Assembly (NCBI RefSeq): GCF_002118315.1
Contig: NZ_MTSZ01000001.1
Location: 62,001-126,000 of the forward strand
Source: Kiloniella majae
GTDB lineage: Bacteria > Pseudomonadota > Alphaproteobacteria > Kiloniellales > Kiloniellaceae
DNA length: 64,000 nt
Direction of reading: 5' to 3'
The notes under the pieces were generated by a model that was not told the DNA's origin, ran no database searches, and saw nothing but the letters and a program-made list of their open reading frames with translations. Of the stretch, positions 34,674 through 43,261 are shown piece by piece. The translations under genes and the position numbers were made by a program. The stretch's first letter is position 1; every line of letters starts with the position of its first letter.

Positions 34674-35018
34674 TTACTTCGCGCCCTCTTCGGAATGATC
34701 CTTACCCACCATCGCCTTCAACGTATCGTCAAGCTGTGCAAAGCTGTCTTCCCAGAAGTGGCTGTAATGTTCCAGCCACTCAGAAGCACCTTTCAAAGGC
34801 TTTTCCTGCAAAATACAGCGACGTAACTGGCCGTCTTTCTCTTTACGGATAAGCCCGGATCGTTCGAGTATCTTGAGATGCTTTGTGATAGCTGGCGCAG
34901 ACATTTCAAACGGCATAGCCAGCTCGCCCACTGTTGCCTCCCCCCTCGACAGCCTCAACAAAATGGCTCGTCGCGTAGAGTCAGACAATGCAAAGAATGT
35001 ATCGCTTAAATTATCCAT
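34674..35018 (-). CDS. ArsR family transcriptional regulator
   Basis: The 114-residue product is a winged helix ArsR protein: FFALSDSTRRAILLRLSRGEATVGELAMPFEMSAPAITKHLKILERSGLIRKEKDGQLRRCIL. The metal-binding cysteines of ArsR/CadC types are absent, which places it in the large group linked to SRPBCC genes. It precedes and is coupled to the SRPBCC gene and probably represses this small operon. The signal is unknown. Confidence 0.87.
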   Translation of the reverse strand: MDNLSDTFFALSDSTRRAILLRLSRGEATVGELAMPFEMSAPAITKHLKILERSGLIRKEKDGQLRRCILQEKPLKGASEWLEHYSHFWEDSFAQLDDTLKAMVGKDHSEEGAK

Positions 35019-35104
35019 ACCTTAACCGAAAAGAAAATTAACCCATTAGTTAAATAATATATTTCCAAACTCACGTCAAACAAATCACAATATTCACTCG
35101 GAAA

Positions 35105-36481
35105 TTACATCTGAAATTTTGTTGCCTGCGGCATACTATTGAGAAGCTCGACAACAGCTGTAAGAGACTGTTGCAAAAGAGCATCGTCAATATTCGTGAG
35201 ATTGATGCGTACGCCTGATGGTGCAGAAACCGGATCAACTGCGAAAAGACTTGAAGGTGAAACCCTGACCCCTCGTAACCCGAGAGTTTCAGCAAACTCT
35301 TCGGCTTTCCAGGTATCCTTCAAAGGGATCCAGAGATGAGACGTCGCGTCATTATAGCTATAGGGAATATCTTCAAGGCAAGCAGCCGCCTGCCTGAGCA
35401 AGTTAGCTGTTATCGCATTGCGCTGTACCTCCAACTCACTCGCTGTGCCATCTTTGATCCAATGGCATGCGACTTCAGCCATTAGCGGTGGAGCCATCCA
35501 ACTGGTCGTTTGACTTGCCGCCAAAAACTGAGACAACAGTCCCTGCGGCGGCATTAGCGTTCCAACCCGCAGTCCCGGCGAAATGGTTTTCGACAAACTA
35601 CTGATATAGACGGTACGTTCAGGATTAGATGCTGCAATTGGCTTGAAGTTCGATTTTGGGCTTCGCGGATTGACGTCATCTTCAATAACAAAGAAACCGT
35701 ATTGATCCGCCATCTTTGCTATTTCGGTAATCCTCGCTTCAGACATCGTTGCCGTGGTTGGATTATGAGCAAAGGGCATACAATAAAGAGCTTTGACAGA
35801 ATTTCTGAGGCAAGCTTGCTCAACAGATTGGGGAACCAAACCACCTTCGTCCAGCGCAACAGGAACCAGATTAATGCCAAAGAAACGTGCATAGTTTTTG
35901 ATACCTGGATAGGAAAGCTCTTCAACCAACACAGTATCACCGGGTGATGTCAACGCCCCCAAAGCTGCGGTTAGTGCCTGCTGTGCTCCGCCAGTAATAA
36001 TTAAGCGCTCGGGATTAGCATTGAACCCTCGACCACCGAGCCATTCACATAAAACTTCACGGTGTCGCAATAGCCCCTGGCTTTGGCCATACTCGAGCAT
36101 ACCATCAAGGTTACTATCCTTGCCAATCTCAATCAGTGAACGTCGTAATTGCGCTTCCAGATTAATAAAGGGCGGCGTGTTTCGACTAAGGTCAACAGCG
36201 CCTGTTTCATCTAATGCATCCTGCTTATGCTGCTCATGCTCCCTATGGGCGCGAACAAAACTCCCCCGGCCCGTTTGCTTGACAAGCAAGCCTCGCTGTT
36301 CCGCAAGGTCATAGGCGCGTAAGACAGTCCCCACAGTAACACCGAGTTCATCAGCAAGCTCTCGCATTGGGGGAAGTTTTTCCCCTTCAACAAGGCGTCC
36401 CTGCTCGATATCAAGCGCCAGACAATCCGTTATTGCGCGATAGACCGATAGTTTAGGATCAAGATTTTGTGGCATCCACAT
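35105..36481 (-). CDS. MocR-type GntR/aminotransferase regulator, PdxR-like
   Basis: The 458-residue product fuses a GntR winged helix (about 10-75, GEKLPPMRELADELGVTVGTVLRAYDLAEQRGLL) to a fold-type I aminotransferase domain, with the PLP lysine in YISSLSKTISPGLRVG and YGFFVIEDDVNP upstream. MocR proteins bind PLP as effector; PdxR members control vitamin B6 synthesis. It is divergent from a pdxJ gene, separated by 103 bases holding phased AACAAT repeats, which makes control of pdxJ the natural inference. GabR or TauR-type function would be expected next to GABA or taurine genes, which are absent here. Confidence 0.85.
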   Translation of the reverse strand: MWMPQNLDPKLSVYRAITDCLALDIEQGRLVEGEKLPPMRELADELGVTVGTVLRAYDLAEQRGLLVKQTGRGSFVRAHREHEQHKQDALDETGAVDLSRNTPPFINLEAQLRRSLIEIGKDSNLDGMLEYGQSQGLLRHREVLCEWLGGRGFNANPERLIITGGAQQALTAALGALTSPGDTVLVEELSYPGIKNYARFFGINLVPVALDEGGLVPQSVEQACLRNSVKALYCMPFAHNPTTATMSEARITEIAKMADQYGFFVIEDDVNPRSPKSNFKPIAASNPERTVYISSLSKTISPGLRVGTLMPPQGLLSQFLAASQTTSWMAPPLMAEVACHWIKDGTASELEVQRNAITANLLRQAAACLEDIPYSYNDATSHLWIPLKDTWKAEEFAETLGLRGVRVSPSSLFAVDPVSAPSGVRINLTNIDDALLQQSLTAVVELLNSMPQATKFQM

Positions 36482-36584
36482 TGTTACCCCAACAATGTTT
36501 TTATTGACTAGAACAATAATAAGAACATTATTCTACAGAATACTACAACAATTTATATTGTTACCATAACAATATGAGGAAAAA
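36482..36584. promoter_or_regulatory. MocR/pdxJ divergent control region with phased AACAAT repeats
   Basis: AACAAT occurs four times in one orientation at 36491, 36512, 36547 and 36568, spaced 21, 35 and 21 bp. The third is part of a perfect dyad AACAAT-TTAT-ATTGTT (36547-36562), and TTGTT-ACCCC-AACAA (36481-36495) forms another. MocR regulators are known to bind direct repeats about two helical turns apart, so these are good candidate sites. Confidence 0.68.
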
Positions 36585-37325
36585 ATGACTGTTCTAAGCA
36601 TCAACCTAAACAAAATTGCCCTGTTGCGTAACCAGCGTGACATTGACTACCCCAGTGTTACCGGTATGGCGAAAGTTGCCTTGGCCGCAGGTGCAGGCGG
36701 TATCACAGTCCATCCAAGACCGGACCAACGACATACCCGCAAATCTGATGTTTACGACCTGTCCAAGATGCTGCGCGAAGAATATGGTGCGCACATAGAA
36801 TTCAATATAGAAGGTAATCCGACCGAAGAATTCATGGAACTTGTCGCCGATACCAAACCAGAGCAAGTCACACTGGTGCCAGACGATCCGGACCAAAATA
36901 CATCTGATCATGGCTGGGATATCCACAATAACAAAGACAGACTAAAAGAGATCGTCGATCGTCTTCATGCACAAAATGCACGCGTATCCGTTTTTATCGA
37001 TCATGATCCTGATGTTGCCCTTGCTGCGGCAGAGATAGGTGCTGACCGTGTCGAGCTTTATACCGGCCCTTACTACGAATGTTTCTTTCGGGATGATCGG
37101 GAACAGGTACTTTCCAAATACAAAAACACAGCGATTGCTGCCCGTGATTCAGGCCTCGGCGTTAATGCTGGTCATGACCTAAATCTCGATAATCTCGCTC
37201 ATTTTTTACAAGCCATTCCCTGGACAGACGAAGTGTCTATCGGCCATGCACTCACCGCAGATGCCCTGATCTACGGAATGGATGGCGCGATCAAGGCTTA
37301 TCTGGCTGAGATCGAAAAGAAATGA
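36585..37325 (+). CDS. pdxJ: Pyridoxine 5'-phosphate synthase
   Basis: The 246-residue product is a PdxJ TIM barrel: SINLNKIALLRNQRDIDYPSV, GGITVHPRPDQRHTRKSDV, EFNIEGNPTEEFM, TLVPDDPDQNTSDHGWDI, VSVFIDHDP, RVELYTGPY, VNAGHDLNLDNL and VSIGHALTADALIYG. PdxJ condenses 1-deoxy-xylulose 5-phosphate with 3-amino-2-oxopropyl phosphate to pyridoxine 5'-phosphate. Compared with E. coli the N-terminal NIDHIA reads NLNKIA, a variant seen in other PdxJ groups. AGGA precedes the start. It stands apart from recO/acpS, its usual neighbours, and is divergent from a MocR gene, so it may be a separately regulated copy. Confidence 0.88.
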   Translation: MTVLSINLNKIALLRNQRDIDYPSVTGMAKVALAAGAGGITVHPRPDQRHTRKSDVYDLSKMLREEYGAHIEFNIEGNPTEEFMELVADTKPEQVTLVPDDPDQNTSDHGWDIHNNKDRLKEIVDRLHAQNARVSVFIDHDPDVALAAAEIGADRVELYTGPYYECFFRDDREQVLSKYKNTAIAARDSGLGVNAGHDLNLDNLAHFLQAIPWTDEVSIGHALTADALIYGMDGAIKAYLAEIEKK

Positions 37326-37337
37326 TGGTTGAATAAG

Positions 37338-37387
37338 GTGCCTGACTGTTTAGGCTAGGCTATAGCTATACAGTCAAGCATCTTTTA
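37338..37387 (+). terminator. Probable terminator after pdxJ
   Basis: TGACTGT (37343-37349) pairs with ACAGTCA (37370-37376), extended by GTGC/GCAT with one mismatch (37338-37341, 37378-37381), then CTTTT. The loop is long (20 bases), so the call is moderate. Confidence 0.55.
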
Positions 37388-37448
37388 GATTAGACTTCTG
37401 GCTTATAAAGAACTTACTGCGACCAGACTCTTTGAGACATAAAACCAA

Positions 37449-37880
37449 ATGACTTCCAGATCGTTGCCAGATAATGTCGCTCCTGCATATGACAAATACC
37501 CTGTCACCATACGCAAAAAGCTCCTCAACCTCAGAAAAATGATACTGGATACAGCAGCCAGCATTTCTGAGGTTGGACCTATTGAGGAAACTCTAAAATG
37601 GGGACAGCCAAGTTTTCTGACATCAAAGTCCAAAAGCGGAACGACAATAAGGATTGATCAAACCAAGGAAGGTCAGGGACAATACGCTCTTTATGTTCAT
37701 TGCCAAACCAACTTGCTTGACCAGTTTCGTGAACTCTATCCAACCGAGTTTATCTATAGCGGTAATAGGGCAATCCTGTTCAATGAGAAAGATGACGTAG
37801 CAGAGCACGCACTACAGCACTGTATCTCTCTGGCTCTAACCTATCATCTGAAAAAGAAATTAATCAGAGATACTTTGTGA
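37449..37880 (+). CDS. DUF1801 domain protein
   Basis: The 143-residue product matches DUF1801: YDKYPVTIRKKLLNLRKMILDTAA, EETLKWGQPSFLT, GTTIRIDQTKEGQGQYALYVHCQTNLLDQFRELYP and FIYSGNRAILF. The fold is YdhG-like; function is not established. Its end overlaps the end of the converging CsoR-type gene by 17 bases. Confidence 0.8.
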   Translation: MTSRSLPDNVAPAYDKYPVTIRKKLLNLRKMILDTAASISEVGPIEETLKWGQPSFLTSKSKSGTTIRIDQTKEGQGQYALYVHCQTNLLDQFRELYPTEFIYSGNRAILFNEKDDVAEHALQHCISLALTYHLKKKLIRDTL

Positions 37881-38130
37881 TCTCTTTCAACTCATCTAGG
37901 GTTTGATTGGATCGCGCATCTTGATCTTTTTGCCCCAAACAGTGATCAATATGATCGTGGATCAAGAGCCTCTTCGCTTTGACTACGGCTTTTTCAACGG
38001 CATATAACTGTTGAGCAACCTCAACACAGGATCGTTCATCTTCCAGCATTTCCATAATTTTATGCATATGGCCATGCGCCCGCTTAAGACGGTTTATAAC
38101 CTGTTTATGGGATGTGTGCTGTGTTGACAT
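37864..38130 (-). CDS. CsoR/RcnR/FrmR family metal- or formaldehyde-sensing repressor
   Basis: The 88-residue all-helical product begins HKQVINRLKRAHGHMHKIMEMLEDERSCVEVAQQLYAVEKAV and has C35, H60 and C64. This Cys-His-Cys set matches the Cu(I)/Ni-type ligands of CsoR (Cys36, His61, Cys65) better than RcnR (His64) or FrmR (no ligand at 64). Such tetramers repress metal efflux genes in the absence of metal. No efflux pump or copper chaperone is adjacent, so the target is elsewhere. The 3' end overlaps the converging DUF1801 gene by 17 bases. Confidence 0.82.
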   Translation of the reverse strand: MSTQHTSHKQVINRLKRAHGHMHKIMEMLEDERSCVEVAQQLYAVEKAVVKAKRLLIHDHIDHCLGQKDQDARSNQTLDELKEITKYL

Positions 38131-38189
38131 ATATTCTGCCGTCTCATCTAAATGGTTATTCTGCTTACCAAGATTTTACCACAACATAA

Positions 38190-38222
38190 AGAAAAAGCCT
38201 GAGACGAAACCGCTCCGGCTTT
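38190..38222 (-). terminator. Terminator of the DUF4129-to-membrane-protein operon
   Basis: On the minus strand AAAGCC (38217-38222) and GGCTTT (38194-38199) form a stem extended by GAG/CTC, followed by TTTTC. It lies 24 bases after the last gene of the long leftward operon. Confidence 0.75.
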
Positions 38223-38245
38223 CCTTATTTATACCTGAATAGTTC

Positions 38246-39016
38246 TCAATCAAATACAGAGGCAATCTCGCCAGAAGAAACACCTTCTTTGCTATTGCGA
38301 AGATTGTTGTAGGTCACAGCACCGACAATCAAGAAAAATGTCGTTGTAAGAACCTGAATCAAGGTTGAAATAACAATAGCGATGGTATTCAAACTCGTAC
38401 CAACAAAGAAAATCGTAATAAAGTTACTAATAAACCCGAGAACAATCGCAATAACCATAATGGCTAGGAAAAGCCCCAGTATAGACCAGCGATTACCTTT
38501 GGTAAGGTCAGCGCTTCGTCTCAGGCTGGCAAAGATACCCGGGCGTTCAACAACCACAACTGGGATCACAACAAAAAAGCATATAGCCGCAAAGATTCCG
38601 GGAACAACCAGTAATACAGTACCAATAAGAATGATAATGTAAGCCAAAAGGCCGGATAGAATTACAGGAATCAAAACACTCAGGCTCTTGGACAGGCACT
38701 CACCAATACTAATATTGCGTCCAGTGATATCCAGAAAAACCCCGTAAACAACGGCAGAGGCAGAGGCAAACGAAAGAATTGTTGAAACAATTGCAATCCA
38801 AATGAACTGGTTGCCAAAACTATTAAAGGCAGCTTCCGGGTTTTCAACACTGGCTGTTAATAAACCAGAAGATACAGACCAGATCAGCATTGGTAATTGA
38901 AAGATCAATACCAATAGATTCAAAGGAACAAAACGTTTCAGGAAAACACTAAACGTCGTGCCTAACGTGTCGCCAATACTAAATTGGCCAACAACGTTCT
39001 CATTCAGATTACTCAT
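38246..39016 (-). CDS. Multi-pass membrane protein, paralogue of the upstream gene
   Basis: The 256-residue product has about six hydrophobic segments and the pattern VVYGVFLDITGRNISIGECLSKSLSVLIPVIL...VPGIFAAICFFVVIPVVVVERPGIFASLRRSADLTKGNRWSILGLFL. This resembles YciC-like and glycerophosphodiesterase-type membrane domains, where the ...R-S-..L-T-KG-..W segment is conserved. Function unknown. It is the last gene of the long operon and is clearly related to the preceding gene (same V-P-G, P-V-x-V-V-E-x-P-G-I motifs and similar C-terminus EIASVFD/QVASIFE), so a tandem duplication is likely. Confidence 0.78.
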   Translation of the reverse strand: MSNLNENVVGQFSIGDTLGTTFSVFLKRFVPLNLLVLIFQLPMLIWSVSSGLLTASVENPEAAFNSFGNQFIWIAIVSTILSFASASAVVYGVFLDITGRNISIGECLSKSLSVLIPVILSGLLAYIIILIGTVLLVVPGIFAAICFFVVIPVVVVERPGIFASLRRSADLTKGNRWSILGLFLAIMVIAIVLGFISNFITIFFVGTSLNTIAIVISTLIQVLTTTFFLIVGAVTYNNLRNSKEGVSSGEIASVFD

Positions 39017-39112
39017 ATTACCCCCTCAGATAATAAATCAACTTTTTAAAAACTAAAACGAGTGCACTCTATCTCAGAGTGTAATTAACTTCAACAATCA
39101 GTGCTTTTTAGA

Positions 39113-39886
39113 TCACTCAAAAATAGACGCCACTTGCTCTTTTGTTGGACCTTCTTGTAGCTGGCGGAGCTCAATATAGGTAAAGGCACTTACAATAAGC
39201 CAATAAGCAGCTACAGCAGAGTTTATTATCTCTTCAACAACAAAATAAACAGGTGCAGAAAGCAATTCTTCGAAGAGAACAGTTCCATATGAAAAAACAA
39301 CAGTTATAAAAATTGAAATCAGCAATAACCCAGTCAGAGGCCAACGACTACCCCGCGATAATTCACAACTCCGTTTTATACTCTTAATAATGCCCGGCTG
39401 TTCAACAACGATCACAGGAATAGCAACCGCCAATAGAACCATGGCATACACTCCCGGAACAATTAATAGAGCAAGTCCAAGATAAAACGAAACAACCGTG
39501 ATAACTCCGATAGCCAAGACAGGAACGAAACGAGACAAACTACTCAATACACATTCCAGCATCGATATTTGCTTATTGGAAATATGCAAGAAAACACCGT
39601 AAACAACAGAAGCCTCAGCCAGAAACAACGGTAATATCAATAATAGATAAAGAGTAGCGTGTTCATACCAATCCATGTCTACCGCAGGGTTTTCCAGATC
39701 TAATAGATAATGACCTGAAAAAAAGGACCATATAATAAAAGGAATTTTGAACAAAAAAGTCAGGGTCGTAAAAAACCAAAACTTATTAGAGAAGAAAACG
39801 ACGGAACCTTTCTTTAAAACGTTACCCAGATTTAAAGAACCATTTCCCCAATTATTTTCCAGTTTCACATCATTATCATTTATCAT
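39113..39886 (-). CDS. Multi-pass membrane protein, paralogue of the downstream gene
   Basis: From the ATG at 39886 (GGGA 8 bases upstream) the product has 257 residues; a TTG start further upstream is less likely. It shows the same membrane topology and motifs as its neighbour: VVYGVFLHISNKQISMLECVLSSLSRFVPVL, LLIVPGVYAMVLLAVAIPVIVVEQPGIIKSIKRSCELSRGSRWPLTGLLL. The start overlaps the end of the RDD gene by 11 bases, indicating translational coupling. Function unknown; it probably works with the MoxR/DUF58 system upstream. Confidence 0.78.
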   Translation of the reverse strand: MINDNDVKLENNWGNGSLNLGNVLKKGSVVFFSNKFWFFTTLTFLFKIPFIIWSFFSGHYLLDLENPAVDMDWYEHATLYLLLILPLFLAEASVVYGVFLHISNKQISMLECVLSSLSRFVPVLAIGVITVVSFYLGLALLIVPGVYAMVLLAVAIPVIVVEQPGIIKSIKRSCELSRGSRWPLTGLLLISIFITVVFSYGTVLFEELLSAPVYFVVEEIINSAVAAYWLIVSAFTYIELRQLQEGPTKEQVASIFE

Positions 39887-40934
39887 GTTTATTTTCCCGG
39901 CGAACACCAAAGAGCATCTTGGCTTCAAGCCTTTTACGCAGCGCAGCGTAATAAGCTTTTAGAAAAGCTTTGTCACTTTGTGTGCTTCCTGCTTTGTGGC
40001 CTTTCCAATAGAATGAAGATGTCTCGGACTTTGGCGGTTCAACCCATTTGATCTTCGCTTTTATACGTTCTGTAACTTCCTTGATCGTTTTGGGCGCTAC
40101 CTCTGGTTTTCGCAATAACTCTTCCAGGGTTTGTAATTCGTAGATACCATAAGCATCAACCTGCTCATCCGAGAAGCTGTATAATTCCTTTTGCCCTGCC
40201 TTACTCGCCCCTAACTTATCTGAAAGCTTTTTGGTTCCGGACCCGAGGATATCTTTGTCTTGAACAATATCCCCTAACAGATTTGTTTTCGGTATTTTGA
40301 CAACCCAGGTTCCGGCAATCATATCCCCTGCTCTCAAGCGATCCTTGTTAAAGAAAGGAAGGAAAATGAAAACGCCAAGCCAAACCCAAATCAAGAGATC
40401 AATGAGGCCATCATATCCGGATGCAAAAGGAGAAAAGAGCATCGAAATCGGCAAGAAGAGTTCCAGTTCACGCATGAGGTTTCGCGCAAAAACGGCATCG
40501 GGTTTTAACTGTCCCCCGTAACGATCAACAACCCTGATCCCCAGAGCACGTTTCCCCGGCGTTCGTCCTTGCCATTTAATTTCAAAGAAACTGAAATAGA
40601 AATTATACCAAAGAAACAAAAGGACAGTGACAAAAGAAAAGAGAACATAGAGGAACTCTTCCTTTTCAAGAAAATTTTCCCAAATACCAGAGAAAAGAAA
40701 CCCGAGGATTATCAATAGCGGCAAGCCGTATACAATCATCAGATCCAGTAATACAGCAGCCAAACGGTCCCCGCGAGAAGCCAGCTGAAAGCTGACTGGA
40801 ACACCTTCGGGGGTAATCACGCGCCGCCAGTGACTTTTCTCTTTTTCGGCTTTAGCCTTGATTTGCTTCTTGTTTGATCCAGACATTTGTAATGAAGGCG
40901 CCTTTGAAGAAGAAGTCGTCACTGTCTTTTGCAT
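39876..40934 (-). CDS. RDD family membrane protein
   Basis: The 352-residue product contains an RDD domain (about 45-205): FQLASRGDRLAAVLLDLMIVYGLPLLI, WQGRTPGKRALGIRVVDRYGGQLKPDAVFARNLMRELELFLP and RLRAGDMIAGTWVVK, with three to four membrane helices, then a cytoplasmic tail of about 130 charged residues ending RKRLEAKMLFGVRRENKHDK. RDD proteins are of mostly unknown function; some are linked to Na+/H+ exchange. The start overlaps the SpoIIM-like gene by 16 bases and the end overlaps the next gene, so it is an integral part of this operon. Confidence 0.86.
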   Translation of the reverse strand: MQKTVTTSSSKAPSLQMSGSNKKQIKAKAEKEKSHWRRVITPEGVPVSFQLASRGDRLAAVLLDLMIVYGLPLLIILGFLFSGIWENFLEKEEFLYVLFSFVTVLLFLWYNFYFSFFEIKWQGRTPGKRALGIRVVDRYGGQLKPDAVFARNLMRELELFLPISMLFSPFASGYDGLIDLLIWVWLGVFIFLPFFNKDRLRAGDMIAGTWVVKIPKTNLLGDIVQDKDILGSGTKKLSDKLGASKAGQKELYSFSDEQVDAYGIYELQTLEELLRKPEVAPKTIKEVTERIKAKIKWVEPPKSETSSFYWKGHKAGSTQSDKAFLKAYYAALRKRLEAKMLFGVRRENKHDK

Positions 40935-41926
40935 ATTTTACGCCCCCAATAGCCAAAATACGCCCCCCAGAACGCAAGCATAGAGCCACCAATAAGAAAG
41001 CGTGTCGATGTATCCGTTATCCACTGGCGTCCAAAACCTTCTAGTATTGCCGCAATCAAAAGCATAAGAACGGCCCCAATCACAATTTTTGCCGCTTGCC
41101 GCCCTTCGTGTGCAAGGTTTGAAAGTCTGGATTTCCGCCCGGGCATAATCATCCCCTTGGCAAGTCCAAGCCCACCAGCACCACACAAAATAATCGCCAA
41201 CAGTTCGGTCGTACCATGAATAAACAACCAGCCAGCAACATCCACGCCTAAACCACGGCTACTGTAGAGGGCGACAAATGAGCCCAGGGTAAGACCGTTA
41301 TAAAAAATTAGGATAATCGTTGGCACTCCGAGAGCGAACCCGAGTGCAAAAGAAAACATGCCAACAGACGAATTGTGCGAGAACAGAGATGACGCAAAAA
41401 CATTTAACTCATGAGCCTCAATGTCAGCACCGTCATACAAACCTTTTCGTAGATCCTCTGTCGCACTGGCCGGCGTACGACCGCTGGACATCCCATCGCT
41501 TACAATGGTGTAATACCATTCTTCATTTGTAATCGTCAGATAATAGGCGATAAGCGCGGCAATAAGCATGATAATAGTTGTCAGTAGTATGCGCCAACGC
41601 GCATTCCAAACAGCCGCAGGTAATTCTTCAAACAGGAATTTGAAAACAGTTCCTCCGAAACTGGCATGCACCCCATAGATACAGAAATATGCCCGCGTCG
41701 AGAGAAGCTCAAGATATTCAAGCAAGTTACGATCTAACGAAACACCTCGGGCAACAGACAAAGAGGAAAGTGTAAATCGATAAAGATTTGGCAGACGCAT
41801 CAACTGATCTGCATCCAATGATTTGACACCCTTCTTTTCAATCTTTTCCACCAGATCCTGAAGCTCTTTCCAGGAAGCTTCCCGTTCTTTACGAAACTGG
41901 GAACTTTTCAGCACAGTATCCGACAT
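40919..41926 (-). CDS. SpoIIM-like (DUF95) membrane protein
   Basis: The 335-residue product has a soluble N-terminal region (about 1-100) and then a membrane domain of the stage II sporulation protein M family: FASSLFSHNSSVGMFSFALGFALGVPTIILIFYNGLTLGSFVALY, GWLFIHGTTELLAIILCGAGGLGLAKGMIMPG and AAILEGFGRQWI. SpoIIM acts in peptidoglycan remodelling in sporulating Bacillus, but DUF95 homologues in non-sporulating Gram-negatives accompany MoxR/DUF58 genes, as here, with unknown function. It lies 18 bases after the DUF58 gene. Confidence 0.87.
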   Translation of the reverse strand: MSDTVLKSSQFRKEREASWKELQDLVEKIEKKGVKSLDADQLMRLPNLYRFTLSSLSVARGVSLDRNLLEYLELLSTRAYFCIYGVHASFGGTVFKFLFEELPAAVWNARWRILLTTIIMLIAALIAYYLTITNEEWYYTIVSDGMSSGRTPASATEDLRKGLYDGADIEAHELNVFASSLFSHNSSVGMFSFALGFALGVPTIILIFYNGLTLGSFVALYSSRGLGVDVAGWLFIHGTTELLAIILCGAGGLGLAKGMIMPGRKSRLSNLAHEGRQAAKIVIGAVLMLLIAAILEGFGRQWITDTSTRFLIGGSMLAFWGAYFGYWGRKICKRQ

Positions 41927-41944
41927 TATATCAGTCTCTCCATA

Positions 41945-43261
41945 TCAGATAAGCTCCTGATGCTTTATCGCCAGATAACGCTCAACAAGATCAGCACTCA
42001 ATGAATCTGCCGGGGCCTGAATACAATGTACCCCGAGACGACGTAACCGCTCAAACACAACCCGCCGATCTCTCAGGAAATCATCAGCAACAACTGACTT
42101 GGCAATATCATTTACAGAATGAGGTTTTCTTTCGGCAACCTCTGCAAGTTCACGATCTTCCAACGTGACAAAAATAATCAAGTGACGTTTGGCGATCCGG
42201 GTTACATTTTCAATCATCAGCTCTGCTGTAACTGTATCGACAAAATCTGTATAGAGTACGATGAGTGATCTGCGTTGCAGCTTGCCAGCAAGATGAGAAA
42301 GTCCCAGCGTAAAGTTAGTTTCATTATGCTGGTAATCCAGCTCTGCACAATTTGATTGTAGATGGCTAAAGGCCTGATGTCCGCCCAAAGGTTTTGCAAG
42401 CCGTCTCACCTTGGCATCAAAACCATAAAGGCCAACCTTATCCCCGCCCCTAAGAGCCATAAACCCCAACAGTAATCCAGCATTGATCATATGATCCAGC
42501 TGCGGCAAGCCATCAATAGGTCTCGTCATCAGATGGCCTGTATCGAAAGCCAGAATAACATTATGATTTCGTTCGACCTGAAATTCCTTACAGACCAATT
42601 TTCGATGTCGCGCGGAATGCTTCCAGTCAATAGAACGCAGGTCATACCCAGGCTGATATTCGCGCAAGGCATCAAACTCGGTGCCGTCGCCACGTTGTTG
42701 TTGCACCTTTGTCCCGTGAAACGCATCGCGACTATCAATCTGTAATGCCGCAGTCTTTACGGCATGTACGTTTGGTACAATCGATACTTCGTGCCCCAGG
42801 CCCCACTTTGTCTGACGAACAATCAACCCCCAAGGGCTATACCACTTGAGCCATAAGTTGGTTATCTTGGCTTTCCCTCGGCGCTTTACAACAAGAGGAA
42901 AGGCCAGTTCACCAACTGCCTTTTGATCCAGACGATCAATAATTACAGGAGCGGCCTTTTTAAGATACTCAATCTCCACATCCAGCAATGCTGTTACACC
43001 AAATGCCCGAAGGCGACTGGAAATTGTGAGCGAGAAGAACGCATAGTCTTCGTGCCCGGCATAGAGTATTTGCGGGATATTTTGCGAAAGAGCTATTCGA
43101 TTTGGCCCCAATGAATTCAGGGCATCAAAGCCAATGAGCAAAAGGGCCAGGAACAAATAAACCACACCAAACAGCCACAGTCCCTCATCCCAAACAATCA
43201 GAACAAGGCTGAGGGGTATTCCCAGCGAAATAAGAAGGGCACTACGAAGCGTTGGTCTCAT
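41945..43261 (-). CDS. DUF58 (von Willebrand A-like) domain protein
   Basis: The 438-residue product has two N-terminal membrane helices and the DUF58 domain: EFDALREYQPGYDLRSIDWKHSARHRKLVCKEFQVERNHNVILAFDTGHLM, then LDHMINAGLLLGFMALRGGDKVGLYGFDAKV and RRSLIVLYTDFVDTVTAELM. The DxGxxM segment is a MIDAS-like remnant. DUF58 proteins pair with MoxR ATPases, here coupled by a one-base stop/start overlap (TAATG), and are thought to act in assembly or maturation of membrane or periplasmic complexes. Confidence 0.88.
   Translation of the reverse strand: MRPTLRSALLISLGIPLSLVLIVWDEGLWLFGVVYLFLALLLIGFDALNSLGPNRIALSQNIPQILYAGHEDYAFFSLTISSRLRAFGVTALLDVEIEYLKKAAPVIIDRLDQKAVGELAFPLVVKRRGKAKITNLWLKWYSPWGLIVRQTKWGLGHEVSIVPNVHAVKTAALQIDSRDAFHGTKVQQQRGDGTEFDALREYQPGYDLRSIDWKHSARHRKLVCKEFQVERNHNVILAFDTGHLMTRPIDGLPQLDHMINAGLLLGFMALRGGDKVGLYGFDAKVRRLAKPLGGHQAFSHLQSNCAELDYQHNETNFTLGLSHLAGKLQRRSLIVLYTDFVDTVTAELMIENVTRIAKRHLIIFVTLEDRELAEVAERKPHSVNDIAKSVVADDFLRDRRVVFERLRRLGVHCIQAPADSLSADLVERYLAIKHQELI

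Noticed and set aside
39060-39095. CACTCT/AGAGTG hairpin between the two paralogous membrane protein genes
   Set aside because: Only a 6-bp stem, with no proper T-run after it; too weak to call as a terminator.
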